Shown here piece after piece: positions 36,701 to 51,700 of a DNA stretch of 64,000 nt. The stretch's first letter is position 1. Every line of letters starts with the position of its first letter. Both the position numbers and the translations under genes were made by a program. Below the pieces are notes generated by a model. The model was not told the DNA's origin. It saw nothing but the letters and a program-made list of their open reading frames with translations, and made no database searches. The stretch is from Lutjanus erythropterus (Eukaryota; Chordata; Actinopteri; Lutjaniformes; Lutjanidae): contig CM034613.1 of the NCBI GenBank assembly GCA_020091685.1, positions 11,407,469 to 11,471,468 of the forward strand, read 5' to 3'.

Positions 36701-39700
36701 TTGACACCGGATAAGACACAAATTCAAAACTGCATTGCTGTCATGCTAGGTGAGTGTCCCCCACAATTTGAAACTACCTTCTGCAACGTGCAATTACAAA
36801 ACTTGCACAAGGCTCACATTAACCTTCAAATCAATTTAGCTTGTTTTCTTTAAAGGTTAAACACCCAATGTATAAGACTTATGCCATGTTTCTATGCTAG
36901 CCCGGAACAGACAAATCAAGCACTGGCTCTAGATGGACACTTTTGTGTTTTGTGCAAGTTTCACAGCTTCTGTTGGCTCTTAAACACTTGTAAGGGGAGA
37001 GTGAGACAAGGTGTTTGCAGTCTGGGATGACATTAATAGTGCCTGCTTCCTGCTCCCTGATATAATGAAGAATAATAAACATCAATATTCAAGGAAGGCA
37101 ATGACCCTACATTTTATTTGATGGGACAGTAAGGGAAGAGGATAAACTAAAGGCTGAGGACCCTTGTGATAAGTTGATGGTAGCAGCCACAACATGTTAG
37201 TTTATGCTAGCATTGTGTGGTTTTGCATCGTGTCTTCAGTGTGCTGCATAGTTTCATTTGATTGTTAAAAAATGTTGTTAACATTAACAGCAAACCTGTT
37301 GAAGCTAGAAGCTGTCTTTAAAAAGAGCAAAGAGAAGGCAAAAATGCAGACATGACAGAAATCCTGACAGCTAAGACAGGTAGCAAAACCTCCCCGTGTA
37401 GCGATACTGTGACACACGTCACCAACAAACTCAGCATTTTCCACTCAAAAAGATTGCATGACGGAAAGAGTCACCCTGTCACTCCTAAAATATGTCCAAC
37501 ATGTCCAACACCTTTGACCCCTGCTGGAGTTGTCTTAGTCTGTGAAAAATAATCCAGTGTTGCCTCACCACGGTGTTAGGCTCTGGCTACCCCCTCTGTC
37601 ATGGCCAGAATTTGGGAATATGCAATATAACATTAAAATAGTTTTGTTTATTCCATAAAACTCAATGAAAGAGATCCATGAAGTGTCATATCGTTCAATG
37701 TTTGTTTTGCTAAATGAGTTGTAGGGTGACTACTAACACTGCTTTACACACAGGCCAAACTAGATGTTAGCATGTTTTGGCTTTGTATGGGAATGTGTTG
37801 CCCAAAAAGAAGTAAAACAGTGAAGACAGTTGGACAGAGCGTCTCTGGAGGAACAAACAATCAAATTTCAGTCAGAGACACTTCAAGTCAAGAAAACGTT
37901 TATACAGCCAGCCACAGCCACACAGCTGCTGAATGAGCCAGTGATTGAAACAGCTGATACCAATCAGTTAATTTTGACTTTTGACTCTAGTTCTCTGCCT
38001 GACCTGTCACATATGCTTTATTTATTAAGAATAGCTTGAATTAATGGAACAAATATATTATTTCTCTTAAAGTGTGACCAAATAATGCAAAATAGAGGTT
38101 AATGGCATTATTATTTACTTTATTTACAGCATAAACATAGAGCTGCATTAAATTCTTACTTTATTTATCGATTATTCTATTTTGTTTATAGAAGTATCAA
38201 ATGTATTTTTTGCAGAGCAGTCCAAAACCCCAAAATATTGATTTACTGTAATGTAAGGCAGAGAAAAGCAGCTCCTACAATAAAGCTGGAGGTTAGACTG
38301 GATAAAAATTACAATACCAGTACCAATACCAGTATTCTTGATGTGATAAAGTGATACCAGTACTAATTTGCTTACTTCATTGGAGACCCGTCATGTGAAT
38401 GGAAGCATTCCTGACACAATCCTTCCACATTTTAGACATTTATTACATTTTGGTGGCATATTGGCATGCTGTCAAATACACCATGCTGTGGTGATTGGTT
38501 GTGAGGAAAACCAAATAAATAGCCATATTTAATAGTCATATGGATACAAAAAGATTTTTGACACTAAGAGGTACCTGGCTATTTTAGTCTAACCGTACTA
38601 ATATCTAGCCCCAACCGAAAACATCAAATTTTGGTGCATTTTCTCAGAAAACTACTCAAATGATCAGCTCGGTCAGAATAGCTGCTGATTAATTTTCTGT
38701 TGATCGACTAATGACATGATCTTTTCAAACCTGTATTGTTGATTCTGTTATTGTTATTGTTTTTTGGCATCACCAGCTGAAGTTTCTTTCAGTCAACCGT
38801 TCAAAAAGCCTTGTATTTCTCTATATGCTGAAGCAGTGTACATGGAGCTCCAAGAAAAGCAATATTACCTTTTTGTAGTCATTTTTTCACTTTTGTAGTA
38901 AACGGCATATGTGCAATGCAAGAATGGAAAAATGAGAGGCGTAGCAACAGTAATTAAGGAGGGTGGGAAGGTTTTGCATTTTAAGTTTCTAATCTGCTTT
39001 TTGCAACAGTAACCAGTTGACCTGCTTGAACTCAAACAAGAGGAGCATGTTGATAATTAGGCAAAAGATAGAATTTTAAAAACCTTCCTACTGTTTTGTT
39101 AAAGTATGCAACGCCAATCTGTCTCTGCTTCTCTGTAACATTTGTTGATTTGGAGACAGCAAACTGTCTGTCTTAGCAATGGGGTTTAACATGGCCCTCA
39201 ATGTACAATTTTTCAGTCCCATTTAATATCTAGTAGATTAATCACAGGTGTCCAACATTCAATCTGTGCAAAGTAACAACAGCAATCTATTTAATGAACT
39301 GGAAGCACACTCAGGAGATAGAGATAGATTTGACAGGCCTGATGAGCTCACCTCACCTGCAGCACTTTAGCCAAAAATATCTCTCATTATTATGACTCAG
39401 ACCAAATATTATGAAGCAGAACTCGTCTAAAGACATGATTAAAGACTAACAGGCAGGGTGCAAAATTAGCAACCATACGCCAAAGGCTGTTACTGAATGA
39501 ATTTCTAATTTTGAGAACGCTTGTCTGCATATTCATTCTCTCTGTTTGGACTCTGACCTTTGGCATACTGCATAGTGTAAATGCCCATACTCATCAATCA
39601 CTGCACTCCACACAGCTCAAATTGCAGTGATCTTTCACTTGCCACCATCTTTACCAACATACCACCCCTCTCCCCCAATACACACGCACACATATTGTTG

Positions 39701-42700
39701 CTATGGCATCCTGTCTGCCGTTCAGTAAACTGTAGGAACAGATAGCAGTAACCAAACCTTATGCACCCTTTCTTTAATGTCCTACTACTCTATTTGCAAC
39801 ACCCACAGCGACAAGATATATAATTCATTCAAAAATATGGGGTTACTACAGAAGCTGACACTGGCCATGTCTGCAGTTATTTAAAAAAATATCTGTTATC
39901 TCAAGATCACAAGTTTATTATTTCATTGTCTTGAGAAACAACACTTGTTATCCCAAGACAAAAAAAAAAAAAAAAATAAAAAAAAAAAAAATTTGGTTTC
40001 CACAATTTGGTTTCCTTTTCAAGATGATCCCGTCGCATAGCATACCTAAATACAGGGAACAAGAGAGGAGAAGGTCTACAAAGGTTCCACCTGGTACCAA
40101 ACTTACTCAGATGATACTGGAGCACAGAGCAAAAAAGGGGCAGGGCCTAGGAAGGGTCTGTTCCTCCTATCAGAAGCAAGCTAGACTGATGACACTTACT
40201 CTGCATATGCTCTGCAGAAATCTTATGATAAAACAATTATTTTGAGGTATGAAAGTTACCTTTTGGATGTAACATATTTTTCTTCTGGTGTCTAAAGTTT
40301 AGATTACTGCAGATTCAAACTTAAATCGATTTTATCTCTAGGTTATTTGTTAAAAATTAACATGAACCAATTGTGCTAATATAGGTGTTGCTAGCTAGGA
40401 TACAAGATGATGTCATGTCTGCAAGACCAGGGATCATTGTAATACTGAGTTACATGGCACACTATAAGCACCTTGTTTGTCTGTGCTGACATACTTTTCT
40501 GTTACAAAATGGGCATATTTCTCTAAATTCAAATGTAGCATAACTTGATGATATTTTAAGTCAAATAATTAAAATATTGCTAGAATAGTGGCCCTGTCCT
40601 CTGCAAAAAGAGAAATACTTTTGCTTTGAATACATGTGATGCCTGATATCTTAAAGAATTTGAGTATTTAGAAGAAAAACTTTGTATTGACTTTAATTAA
40701 TGTAGCCTGTGAGTTATAAATAAATATGTAGAAATAGCCAGCATGCATAAATGGCATCTTGACAGCTGTAACAACACAATTAAATGCATCAGACCTGACT
40801 TCATTGACAGTCTAAGACTGAGAATAATTTGTTATAAATGATTTGCCTGGTTAAATAAAGATAAGATAAGATAAAATAAAATAAATAATATTCAGATTAA
40901 TCTTCGACATTTAAGAAGAAGACAGCTCATCCGTAACTTCACAGGTGGGTACAATTCAGTGATTGCAAGTAAACAAGCTTTGTTATCTCTAAAAAAAAAA
41001 GAGAAATAAACGTGATAACAAAATAACAGCTTTTTGAAAAAAAAAAATGCAAGCATGGTTGTTTGGCTTCTGTAGGTAACAGCTTTTATTAATTTGTCTT
41101 ATTTGTACATCAGGAAGATATACATTGATGTTGTTATAATGTAAACATGGTAAATGTTAGCTTTCATATACTGACCCTTGGCAAGTTGACTACAGTTAAG
41201 GAAAAATAAGGGGAAAAAGGTAAGAAACGATATAAAACCACACTCTACAGTAAGATGCAACTAAATAAAATATATAGCACCACATCACCATTCAAGTGCA
41301 AAGGTATAATCATCACACACTGTAATTGTCCAGATTACTCTTGATATGCTTTATATCGAGAAAGCCTTTTTCCAGCACTGCAGGGTTTGATCTTTATGTT
41401 CACACCATCAGAGAACTTGGAGCGCCTACGCAAGTGTGGAGATTTTCTTTTGTTAATGTTAATGCTATAGACGGAAATGCTGCTCTGTCATTCAGTTCAT
41501 GGGTTGAGACTGAAATTTGGTGCATGCATTCATGTAGCCCTCAGGATTAACTGTGATCTCTTTGGTAAATAAACTTCTTATCAAGTGACACCATCACGTC
41601 AAACTGTGTCCAGTCAGAACTTCTGTGGACTCACCTGTAGTTTTTTTTTTTTTTTTTTACCTGTAGGACAGAGATAGGTGTAGGATAGATGGGTACCAAT
41701 GATGTTCTGTCGGATTTTTCTGTCCTGGGCCGCATCCCATGATGCCAGTTTGTGATGTTTTAAGTCAGGATTTTGTCTTCTTAAGTTTCCTTAAGAAATA
41801 CAGCTGTTTCTGAGCCTTCTTTACCCGGGTGGAGATGTGTGATGTCCATGACAGGTTCTTTGTCATGTAGGAGCCTAAAACATTCACTTGATCCACCTCA
41901 GCTCCACTGACGTAAACTGGGGATGTGCGCGATTAGTCAACCATAGGATTAAACATCACCACCCTCGCTAATCCACCCCAGAAATACTAGTAGATTAAAC
42001 TATTAATCAACATCTTATTCATGCACAGTTGCCTCTAAGTTGTCATGCAGCTGACACACACTGTGATGCTGTTCAGTCTGAAAAGTCGAAGCATTTAGTG
42101 AGTTGTCATGTATTGAAGGATAATGTGCAATGTTCCTATTACAAAGCGCCACAGATTTCAGCAGCATTAAAAATATGATTGACTTGAAGAATGTGATTAA
42201 AGGCTTCAAATGGCTCTTAATACACATGGTATTTTTGCAGACAGTTAATAAGTTGTGCTCAATTTAACTGCTCTCTGAGTGTTTTGTTACTGTTAAACTG
42301 GTTGACTAGTCTAAATTTAAAAAATGCTTTTAATTGACAGGGACATCCCTAATGTAGACAGGGGTGAGCATCTCTGCTTCCATTTTTGGAAAATCAACAA
42401 TCAGCTGTTTGTTTCTTCTGGCGTTGAGCAACAGGTTGTTTTCTGTGCGCCACTCTGCGAGACTGTTTCCTCCTGATTCCTATTTCCTCCTTTAATAGGA
42501 ATCAGGTCTCATCATTGTCTAAAATCTGACCAGCGATGCTGGTGTCATCTGAGCTTTACTGGTAAGAGCTGTCTCAAAACACCTACTCTTCTTGTTTTCT
42601 TGTTTGTTTTTCTTTTTTTTTCTTGTTCATTATGGAGCACCAGCAGCTTGTATTGCTAAATGTTTTCATTGTATTTATGTAGCTAATATACGGTTAATTG

Positions 42701-45700
42701 AATTAACAAAATATCCTGTTCCAGAGCATCTAGACTGCGACTAGAAATAGAGCTGAAGAACTAACCAAAACTGGGAGTGAAATGCTCCAGGTTCTGAAAT
42801 AACTGGTCAAGCTATTCACTCTGAAATTCAAGATTTCTATTGTTCATATTCACAACACTATGAAACAAAATATTTTATGATTTCATCTTTTATATTTAGC
42901 AGACACTTACAGAGTGACAGGAACAGTAAAATAATCCTTAATTCATTGATCATTATATTGCTATAAGACACCCCATGGTACAGAGAGATGCGGTTAGAAT
43001 TACAGAGCCCTGAAAGTATTCCTGTAAGGAAACAGCTGAGGGAAAAGACTGCTCGAGGGCTGCTTTTTTCTCCATTCCAACCCCCAGGTCATATCAAATT
43101 ATGTTAATAACTGAGAAAGGTGTCATAGGTGCAGACAAGGCAAGCCAACACGTAGTCTCATAATGTGCAGGGAATCTTCATGGTTTGAAGGAGGCTTCTG
43201 CTTTGTCTTTTCTAATCTGCTTCCATCTACTTAGAGATCTGGGAAAAGGTCAGACTGTCGCTGTGGTAACTGTCATCCAAACCGAGTGTTGGAGCCCTCC
43301 TCCTTTCACCGGCACAATAAATTTCATGCTTACATTTTTAATGGTAGCGGATGGTATTGATGGGAAAAGAGAAAGAGTCAGGCTAATGTTGTATCTGCTA
43401 TTTTAGGCATTGCACCTCATCCGCGCGAATCACCTCAATTTCTCAGTGCAGTAGCCACTTTTAGGTAAAAATAAAACCAGAACTTTAATTTACTTAGATG
43501 TAAAGTCTGGTATTACAATGCATAAAAATACATGTAAAGAGATTCTAATGTGCAGATAAATAAAAAGACTTAAAGCTTATAATTAAAGTTGCGACTCTAA
43601 ATGACTTTTGCTTATAAATTATGTTTTTGAGAAAATAGTCATCACGTGCATAATCAAGACCCCTTTTACAAAATGTTTGTGTTAAAATGAGTTGGCTGGG
43701 AACAGACCACCCATTACATGCTGATACATTTTCAGGTTTTAGGACTCATTCCTGCTGTGCTGCACTCTATGCTTGTGCCCTCACATTATGTTATGATGTG
43801 CAAACAAAGTCATGTAGGGTGATGCAGAGTGAGAAAGTCTGCATTCAGAGGCGGTGGGGTGCATGGATCAGTCCAACAAACACTTCAACAAGACTTGCAT
43901 CCAGGAGGCGTTGCATATGTTTTGTTAACCAAGGTATCCCACGCACCTTTGTTTGTAATCCAAACCATGTGCTTTTCTAAATCCTAACCAAGAAATTTTG
44001 TTTGCACATTTGACACAGACCCACAACTTGAGAGGATTTTGTTTTAAGGAATTTTAAAGAACCACCCCTGTTGGTCCACAGACCTCAGTTTGAAAATCTC
44101 TGGCTTAAACCTATCTGAGTATTTTTGTGACTAAACCTAGCCAGGTACTGTTGACTTATACCACAATATTTTCAACATTTCTATAGACATCGCAATAATA
44201 TTGTTATTGTGAATTCTTTTGGCCATGATAATTGTGTTATAATCATGAGAACTGTGACAGGCTAGTTTTAAGCGTGGGCCACTGACCAAGCTGCCATATT
44301 TAACGAGCTGGGAGTGACAACATGTTTGACATAGAAATAGTAACTAATAGGGGTGGGATTTCACAGTCAATTGTCTCATGTTGTTAGCAACCAGGCTATT
44401 GAAAACTCTGTCAGGCTTTTCCAAGGCTTCCTGCTGTCAACAGAGAATATAATTATCCAGGTCTGCAATCCCTAGTGGACACAAAGTGTAATTCTTCTTC
44501 ATCAGAGTCAGTTTTAACTCTGGAGCTTGTCCATCCCATGAAACAACCTGTGAACCTGACAGGCAGCCAGCTAACTATTACTGACTCTGATTTTAAGAGG
44601 CAGACCTTGTCACCCCACATCCAGAATGCATAAGTAGCATCGGATCTCATTACCACAAGTAATCTTGGACCAGCCTGGGCCAACAGGCCAAGTCCTCATG
44701 GCCCCTTTACCTCATGAACTCCAGATTAGGTGCTTTAGCTTCAAGCTACTTCATTTCCACCAAGATATACTTTGAGACTGTCCAACATTTTAAAGAGCCC
44801 CCCCTTAAACCTCAGCTGTGTCCGTCAGAAGGCCAGTTTCGGATTCAAGTAGCACAGCTGCCAATACTCAACAAGTCCCATCATTAAGTGGCAGTGCTGT
44901 CAAGTTGTGTGAGGCGAACATCACATCTTGATAGATTTCCTCTTACCTTCCTTGCAATCCCCAATTAACAGTGTGAAAGAGGCGCTAAATTAAGAACTAA
45001 TTTGTCCGACGTGATGTCATTAAATGTGACAGGAGTTATGTTTAGATAAATTGTCCTTGGAGTTATTCTCCGATGACATCTCGTCAGTGTAAATGTTTGT
45101 GTTCTGGCCAGACTATAGTGTTCCCGTCTGTACAGTTTGTCCCATGTCAAAAGCCACCTGTTGTTTGAAGACGATTAATAATAGAAGCTTTTGCATTTGG
45201 ATTTTGAAGGTCTCAGCTGTTATTAAAACAATATATTTTGCTGCCTGATTCACCCAAAATATCAGCCTCTACAAAGTACATCTGCACATCTTGTTTGGTT
45301 AAAACATAATGTTTTTCATTACTAGTGCTCCATCAAGCAGTTATTGACAGAGAGGATCATATCAGTTTGGTTTAATTTTTTGTACTTGTTTCCAGCCTTT
45401 TTTGGCTCTGAGTATTTTTTGTGATGGTTCTAGGTGGAAATTTGTGACAATAAAATGTTTATAGTCTTATAAAATACATTACAATATTATATATACATAC
45501 AAAATTTTAACTCTGGTGCTATTTCATTTTTAAAAGTGAAACTAATAGAATAATGCACATTTATGTCAAAACCCATGGATTCAGTTTTTAATGAATCTTT
45601 AATCAGGGAAATATTAACCACACATTTAGAGTTTAAGAGAGTGACAACTGTAGAGCTGCTGTAGGTTGTGCCTGATTGATTTCTGTAATATTTGCTGAGG

Positions 45701-48700
45701 TGGAAGTCTTACGTGTCCATAGACCCTGCAGCTCAATGAGGAACCTGTCAGCAGCTCAGAACAACCGTCCAAAATAGTTCTTGTGGTGGATTGCAGAGAG
45801 CCTGCATGCTGTTTCTGTCATGCTAAATTTACCCCCAACTCCACACCTTCTGCCTCAATGTCGACTAAATGTCTTAAAGAAGTTAAAACCCAACAAAGGT
45901 TGTCCGAGAACAAACTGGAAATACACATCATACTATACTGTTTTTTTTTAGGTGTTTTTTTTAGTAAATTGGTTGAATGACCCTTTAAGTCATGTATTTT
46001 TACTACTGAACCATTAATGTCAATACGTGTACATTGTAACAGGATGAATAAGCCATAACAAGACAATAACATTGCACAAGACGTTACAAGACAAGAACAA
46101 TGTAAAGGACGAAACCTGATACACTGAAATAAAACAAAAAAAAAGACTAAACAGGATGATAAGACAAAAGCATTATAAAAGATAGCAAGACATAAACACT
46201 GTAAAACAACATAAAAAGACAAAACAATGTAAAGGACTGAACAAGACTAAACAATGGGATAAGACAAAAAAGACTGAACAGGTTGAAAAACACGCAACAA
46301 GACAAAAAAATACATATAACAAAGCACAAAAGATTAAATAAAAAAAAATATGCATCAAGGCAAAAAAGAAAGTAACAGGAAGAAACCGGAAGACATGTAA
46401 CAAGACAAAAAAAGACATGACAAAACGGACATAACAAGACATACAATATCTAAAAAACATAACAAGACAAGAAAGATGTAACAAGACAAAAAGGACTTAG
46501 AAGGCATACCAAGATGAAACAGATATAACAAAACAAAAAATACATTACAAGACAAAACAGACATAAGAGGACATATAATGTCTCCCCCTGAATGTTCTTT
46601 TCTGCTTCCCTCCTCCTCTGTTATCTGTATCAGGGAATGTCTTCATATCACTTATTCATGGGAGAAAAATGTCAAGGAAAAGCAAGGGATCAAGATGCAA
46701 CATAAAAAATTAAAATGTGAATTTTGTGACGTCGTCATTCCACAAGGGGTGGACCTGAATAAAGATAGCACCGAGAGTACAGTGCATAAGTGCTTTACAT
46801 CACCGTTGGTAACTGAACATTCACAATCAAAAATCAGATTTCTTCTTGTTTCCTTCAAAGATAATCGCTGACCTCTGCAGAAATTTTCTGAGAGCCTGTG
46901 TTTGCTCTTAACCATTTTTAGCATTGATACCTGGGTCCTTAGCCAATTTTAGTGCTCATATCTGGGTTCTTAACTTTTTTAGGCACTGATATCTGGTATC
47001 TGATATCTTACCCATTTTAACATTTATGTTGTATTAATAGTGTTTTTTGTTTGTAATTTTATGTCTGAGGAAAATGTTGATATTTCTACCAGCCTCTTCT
47101 CTTCTCTGCATTAACTCCTTTATGTTACCTGCTCCTTAGCTTCCTTAATTGTTAGCTGAAATACAAATCATTCTGTCAATACACACACTCATAAGGTTAG
47201 CTGCCCGTTCCACATCCAGTCCAAATAACTTCACTCAAACTGACATCTTTGTTCCACCTGCAGGCTTTTATGTAAATCACAAAATCAAGCTTGACAAATG
47301 CGGGAGTGACTCCGAGTTTATTAGCTGAAATTTTTATGTGACATATTTTGTAATGTGGCTTATTGCTGTCAAAGTGAGTCATTCACAGATGGTCTCAGAC
47401 ACGTCTGCCCTCACAGTTTGTTGTAGTGAATCAGTTTGTGAGCCTTTGAGATCTCTAAAAGCTTTCCATGCATTTCATCACACCCCCCATGAGACCATGT
47501 TGTGCTGGGAAAAAGTGAAAATTGTAAACTCTAAGTTAAAGGAACCAGAGGATGAGATTTCCTTTAGATTTACAGTCTCTTAAAAAAAGCAGTCATTCAC
47601 AAACACATAAGCTTTGAGCTCTTATTTCTGTGCTAAATCCTGGTTTGCCTCCTTCCAAACAGTGCAGTTACACTACAGTAGCTGCTGGCAAGTCAGAGCG
47701 TGTGTTATATCTGAATCTTTCATGACCACCCCGGCGCAGTGTTATGTAACAGCCTGGTGTAGAATGTCCTGATGTGTTACAGCAGCCATTATTAATTTAC
47801 TCTCTGGCTGGGGGGGAAAGGCTGGCAGAACGTCCAATTTTGCACAGATCCCAGGACTCTTGTTCGTACAGGATGATGGGAAATCTCGCTGCTTTAAAAC
47901 CCTTTTAATGTTCCTTCGCAGACCAAATGTTAGAGACAAGATGATAGTGTGATTTTCCTGCTTTTTTTTTTTTTTTTTTGTTGGGGCACATTACCCACTT
48001 TGTGTTTGGGCCACGAGTCAACATGTAAAGCATGGTAACACTTTAATAAATGGTAAATTGATAGTTAATAGTTATTTTACTTAATAAGGCTATATTTGAA
48101 GTAATTTTATCATTGTAAAATAATTTGTTCATAAACATATATATAACAGCATATCATAGCTGAGAAGAGATTATCAAAATTACATTATGATTACAAATTA
48201 TAGCATTACTAATAATTAATATACATTATTAATCATCTTTAATTGTTTATAACAGTGAAATAGTTATTAACTTAAGTTTAATTAACTTCAAATGTGATGT
48301 AAAGTGAGAGAAATCAAATACATTATATCAGTATTTAAAGGAACAGTGTCTTCATACAGAATGATTTGCAGGTCTGGAGGGTTATACAAAAAAAATGCCT
48401 CCTTAATAAACTTTTTACACTAAAATAAGTAAATAAATAAATAAAAACTCAGTACAAAAATACAATGATAAAAAGCTCTCAATGTTGATATTGAAAAAAC
48501 TGCAAAAAATAAAATGAAATGATTAAATAATAAATCTGATGTGTTCAGGATTTTTGTTTTGTTCATATAAAATTTGTTTTTTTCTTTACACAGCCATGAC
48601 CCAAGCATGCTTAAATTAGCTGTCCTTTTAAAAAATAAAAACAATTAACCACGCAGTATCACAGTATTTTTTTATCGAGATATCGCGATATTCAATATAT

Positions 48701-51700
48701 TGTTAAATCCCTAGAAATAGTAATATAAACTATACAGAATTTGTAATAAATGGACTAAAAGCAGCAAAACACATGCTTATCAGTTTACCTGCATTTATGG
48801 TACAAGTGAAACCACTTCTTCAAGACTGCAGCCATTTCAGCTGATATGCACAAATGCAGTATCTGTATGTACACAAATGTACCTGCACTCTCTGTGCAAG
48901 TGTTACTGACAGCAAAGCTAACCGTCACTCTGCAGCTGGCGTGGAAGCTGTTACAGTCTGAGTGTGTGTTTGTGTCCTTTGGGTTCTCACTGAGTGACTT
49001 ACATCACAAGGTGACGCACACATACAAGTGTGTGACTCATCAACTGCTCAGTTGTTCACTTAAGAAACACACAAAAGCCTACATGGGAACAACCAAGCAC
49101 AAGGACTCAGCCTCAGTCCGAGGCTCGGGTTTAGACCAATGATAGAGAATGGAACAGCAAGGCAAGTTCTCTCACATTAACGGTTTATTCAGCTCTTTAT
49201 AAAGTCTCAGGGCCGGATCCTGAAGGGTGACAGACAAAGGGTTGAGAGGGAGTGAAAAAGGACAGTGCTAGGTGGATGAGTAATGATGTAATGCGGTCAC
49301 AGGTGTGTGTTTATTGGCTCAGCCAATCACAATTAAGCACCAAAACTCTGTTTCATACAGACAAATATACATTAAGGTCTCAATAGTTAATCTAATTTCT
49401 CTTCTATTACCTGTCTTTGTGGCGTGATGGAAAGTTCTAGTTTTTAGTGAACGTATGGCCTTTTTTCACCAAAATAGTTCTGGTTCTTGAATCACTGACC
49501 ACTGATGGTGCTGCTCAGTGCACAAAAGCTTGTATACTATGACATTGACCGGAAGCCTCTCAAGCAGGGTTTGCTCTTCCTAACTCAGCTCAGCCTATGG
49601 TTCAGATCAGACTAGTTGAAAATCTGTTACACATGTCTGAACGAATGCCCTCCAGATTGCTGTGATCACAGTCCTGTTTTATCGTTGGTTTCTTAGTTTT
49701 TCAAGGTTTTTCATATCTAAAAGTCTTGGAAGGCCTGATGATTTCCTGTGGCTCTGTCTGCAATATCTTTAGAACAGAAAAAAACAACTGTAGACAAGGA
49801 GCCTGGAAATGTCTCAGAATAATTTTAATTCCATGTGACAGATAATGGGCTGGACTCTTGGCTCCTGGTGAAGGAATCATAGATCCAATCCAATCAAAAG
49901 CCAACAAATACAATACTTTCATCTTGTGATTTAGACCAGTGCACAGCAAAACATTGCCTTGCAGAGGGAATACTCTCTACATGTTTGGATAGTTTTGCAT
50001 ATTATTTGAACATACAAGGGGTATAAATGGACAGAGGGGAGGTAAATAATGTTGCTAAAGTGATTCTTACATTTTTGTAAACATTTGCTGCCATGAAACT
50101 GGGTCACTGATGGAATATTTAATAACTTCCTTTCCCTTGTGTCAAGCGGACTTTGTAACTTACACATCTTTCATGTAGTATTTTTTGACTTTTTATACTT
50201 TTTTCTGTATAAATGTCACTTTTTTGAACTGTCAACTTTTTGCACTTGTGTCAAATTGGTAACTTTGCATATTTGTGACAGATGGAATTTGTCTACAGGT
50301 AGACTTTTTTTTTTTTTTTTACACTTTTTGGCAATGAAGAATTTCTATTGTGGGTTTTTACACACTTGTTTTAGGTAGAATCTGTAACTTTTTACACTTT
50401 AATAAGATTGAATTTTGTCACTTTAAAAGGGTCGACCTTTTGCTCTTCATCCAAGGGGAATTTGTCACTTTTTACTTTGGCTGATGCTAAACTCATCTGC
50501 CAAATTATAACATCTAAAGGTAGAAAAATTTTTGAGAATGCAAGCTGAATACAGACAATGTCTTGTGCTACAGAGCAAGCCACAGGAGTTGAGTGTTTGA
50601 TACATCAGAAATGCAGCAAATGCCAGTGCAGCATTAGGAGGTTTAGGAGGGTGATTCACATTAAAAACAAGGACACTCTTAAGACTCAGTGGCAATGACA
50701 TATGCCACTGCAGTCCAAAGTAACCAATATATAGGCTAACCTACACCGAGTGGTGTAAACTAAGCACACGGGAGGCTATATTACAAGAAATGTGACCCCT
50801 CTACTGCACTGCGAACCTGCCACCCGCTCCTAGCTCATCATTCGGTGCCACAGCCAAGTGCAGCAGAGACCCAGGGCACGTTTTTGACAACTCACTATGG
50901 CACTCTGCCCTCATCTTGTGTCACCTGACAAGCTGACACTGACTGGGCATTGGGAGACGCAGCCAAGTGATTACACTGCTGACCTCTCACTTGGCTTTGT
51001 GCACTCAGGCTTCTGCGCAGCTCGGGTGGTAGAAAGGGAACAGATGAGGAGGGGTGAAGGGGTGTCAGGAGACAGAGCTAGGACAAAATATCCAGATGGA
51101 CTCAAAGATGATGGTGGGAAAGGGAGAAAAACACCAGAAATGAGAGATGTTTTCAGTGAGGACGAGAGAAGATGGCAGCGAAGTGTTAACTTGTGTGTCA
51201 AGTGTCTTCCTCCATTCATCAACCCCTCTGCCTGCCTGTCTTCCCCTGACCCCCCTCCCACACCCATTTCTATATGTAACAGATCTCAGCCTTCTTTTCT
51301 GCTCCTCAACATGCTTTCTTACACGCCCTTATATAGCTGTGGGAGTCCCTGCTTCGCTTTCCACCCCACTACATGCACCCACAACTTCACCTCTCTTATA
51401 AATACCCCAGTGTTACCAATATGGAAATGGTCTGCGGTAAAGAGGAGGGGGATATAGGTAAAGCTTCAGGGAACAGTTTTAGACTTGAAAATTTAAACTG
51501 GCAAGTCAGTTTTGTTTAGGCATTGTTGGCGCTGTCTTCTTTAAAACCTCTTCTACAGTAGTACAGAGGGGATTTATTAAATGTTTTTGTAACAAAAACA
51601 TGGACTTGTGTGTGGGTTTATTGTAATCTACTACAGAAGAACATGCAAACAAATGCAAAACTACACTCTGACATAGTCATCCCCAATTCCATGCAGCACA

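Noticed and set aside
43687..43980. 97-codon ORF with several cysteines in intron 1
   Set aside because: No known domain; its 3' end lies in a dispersed 'aacctaaccaag' repeat fragment.
46147..46564. Hydrophobic, Cys-rich - strand ORFs resembling membrane proteins
   Set aside because: They arise from the complement of the ACAAGACA repeat, which reads as L/F/S/C/V in every frame.
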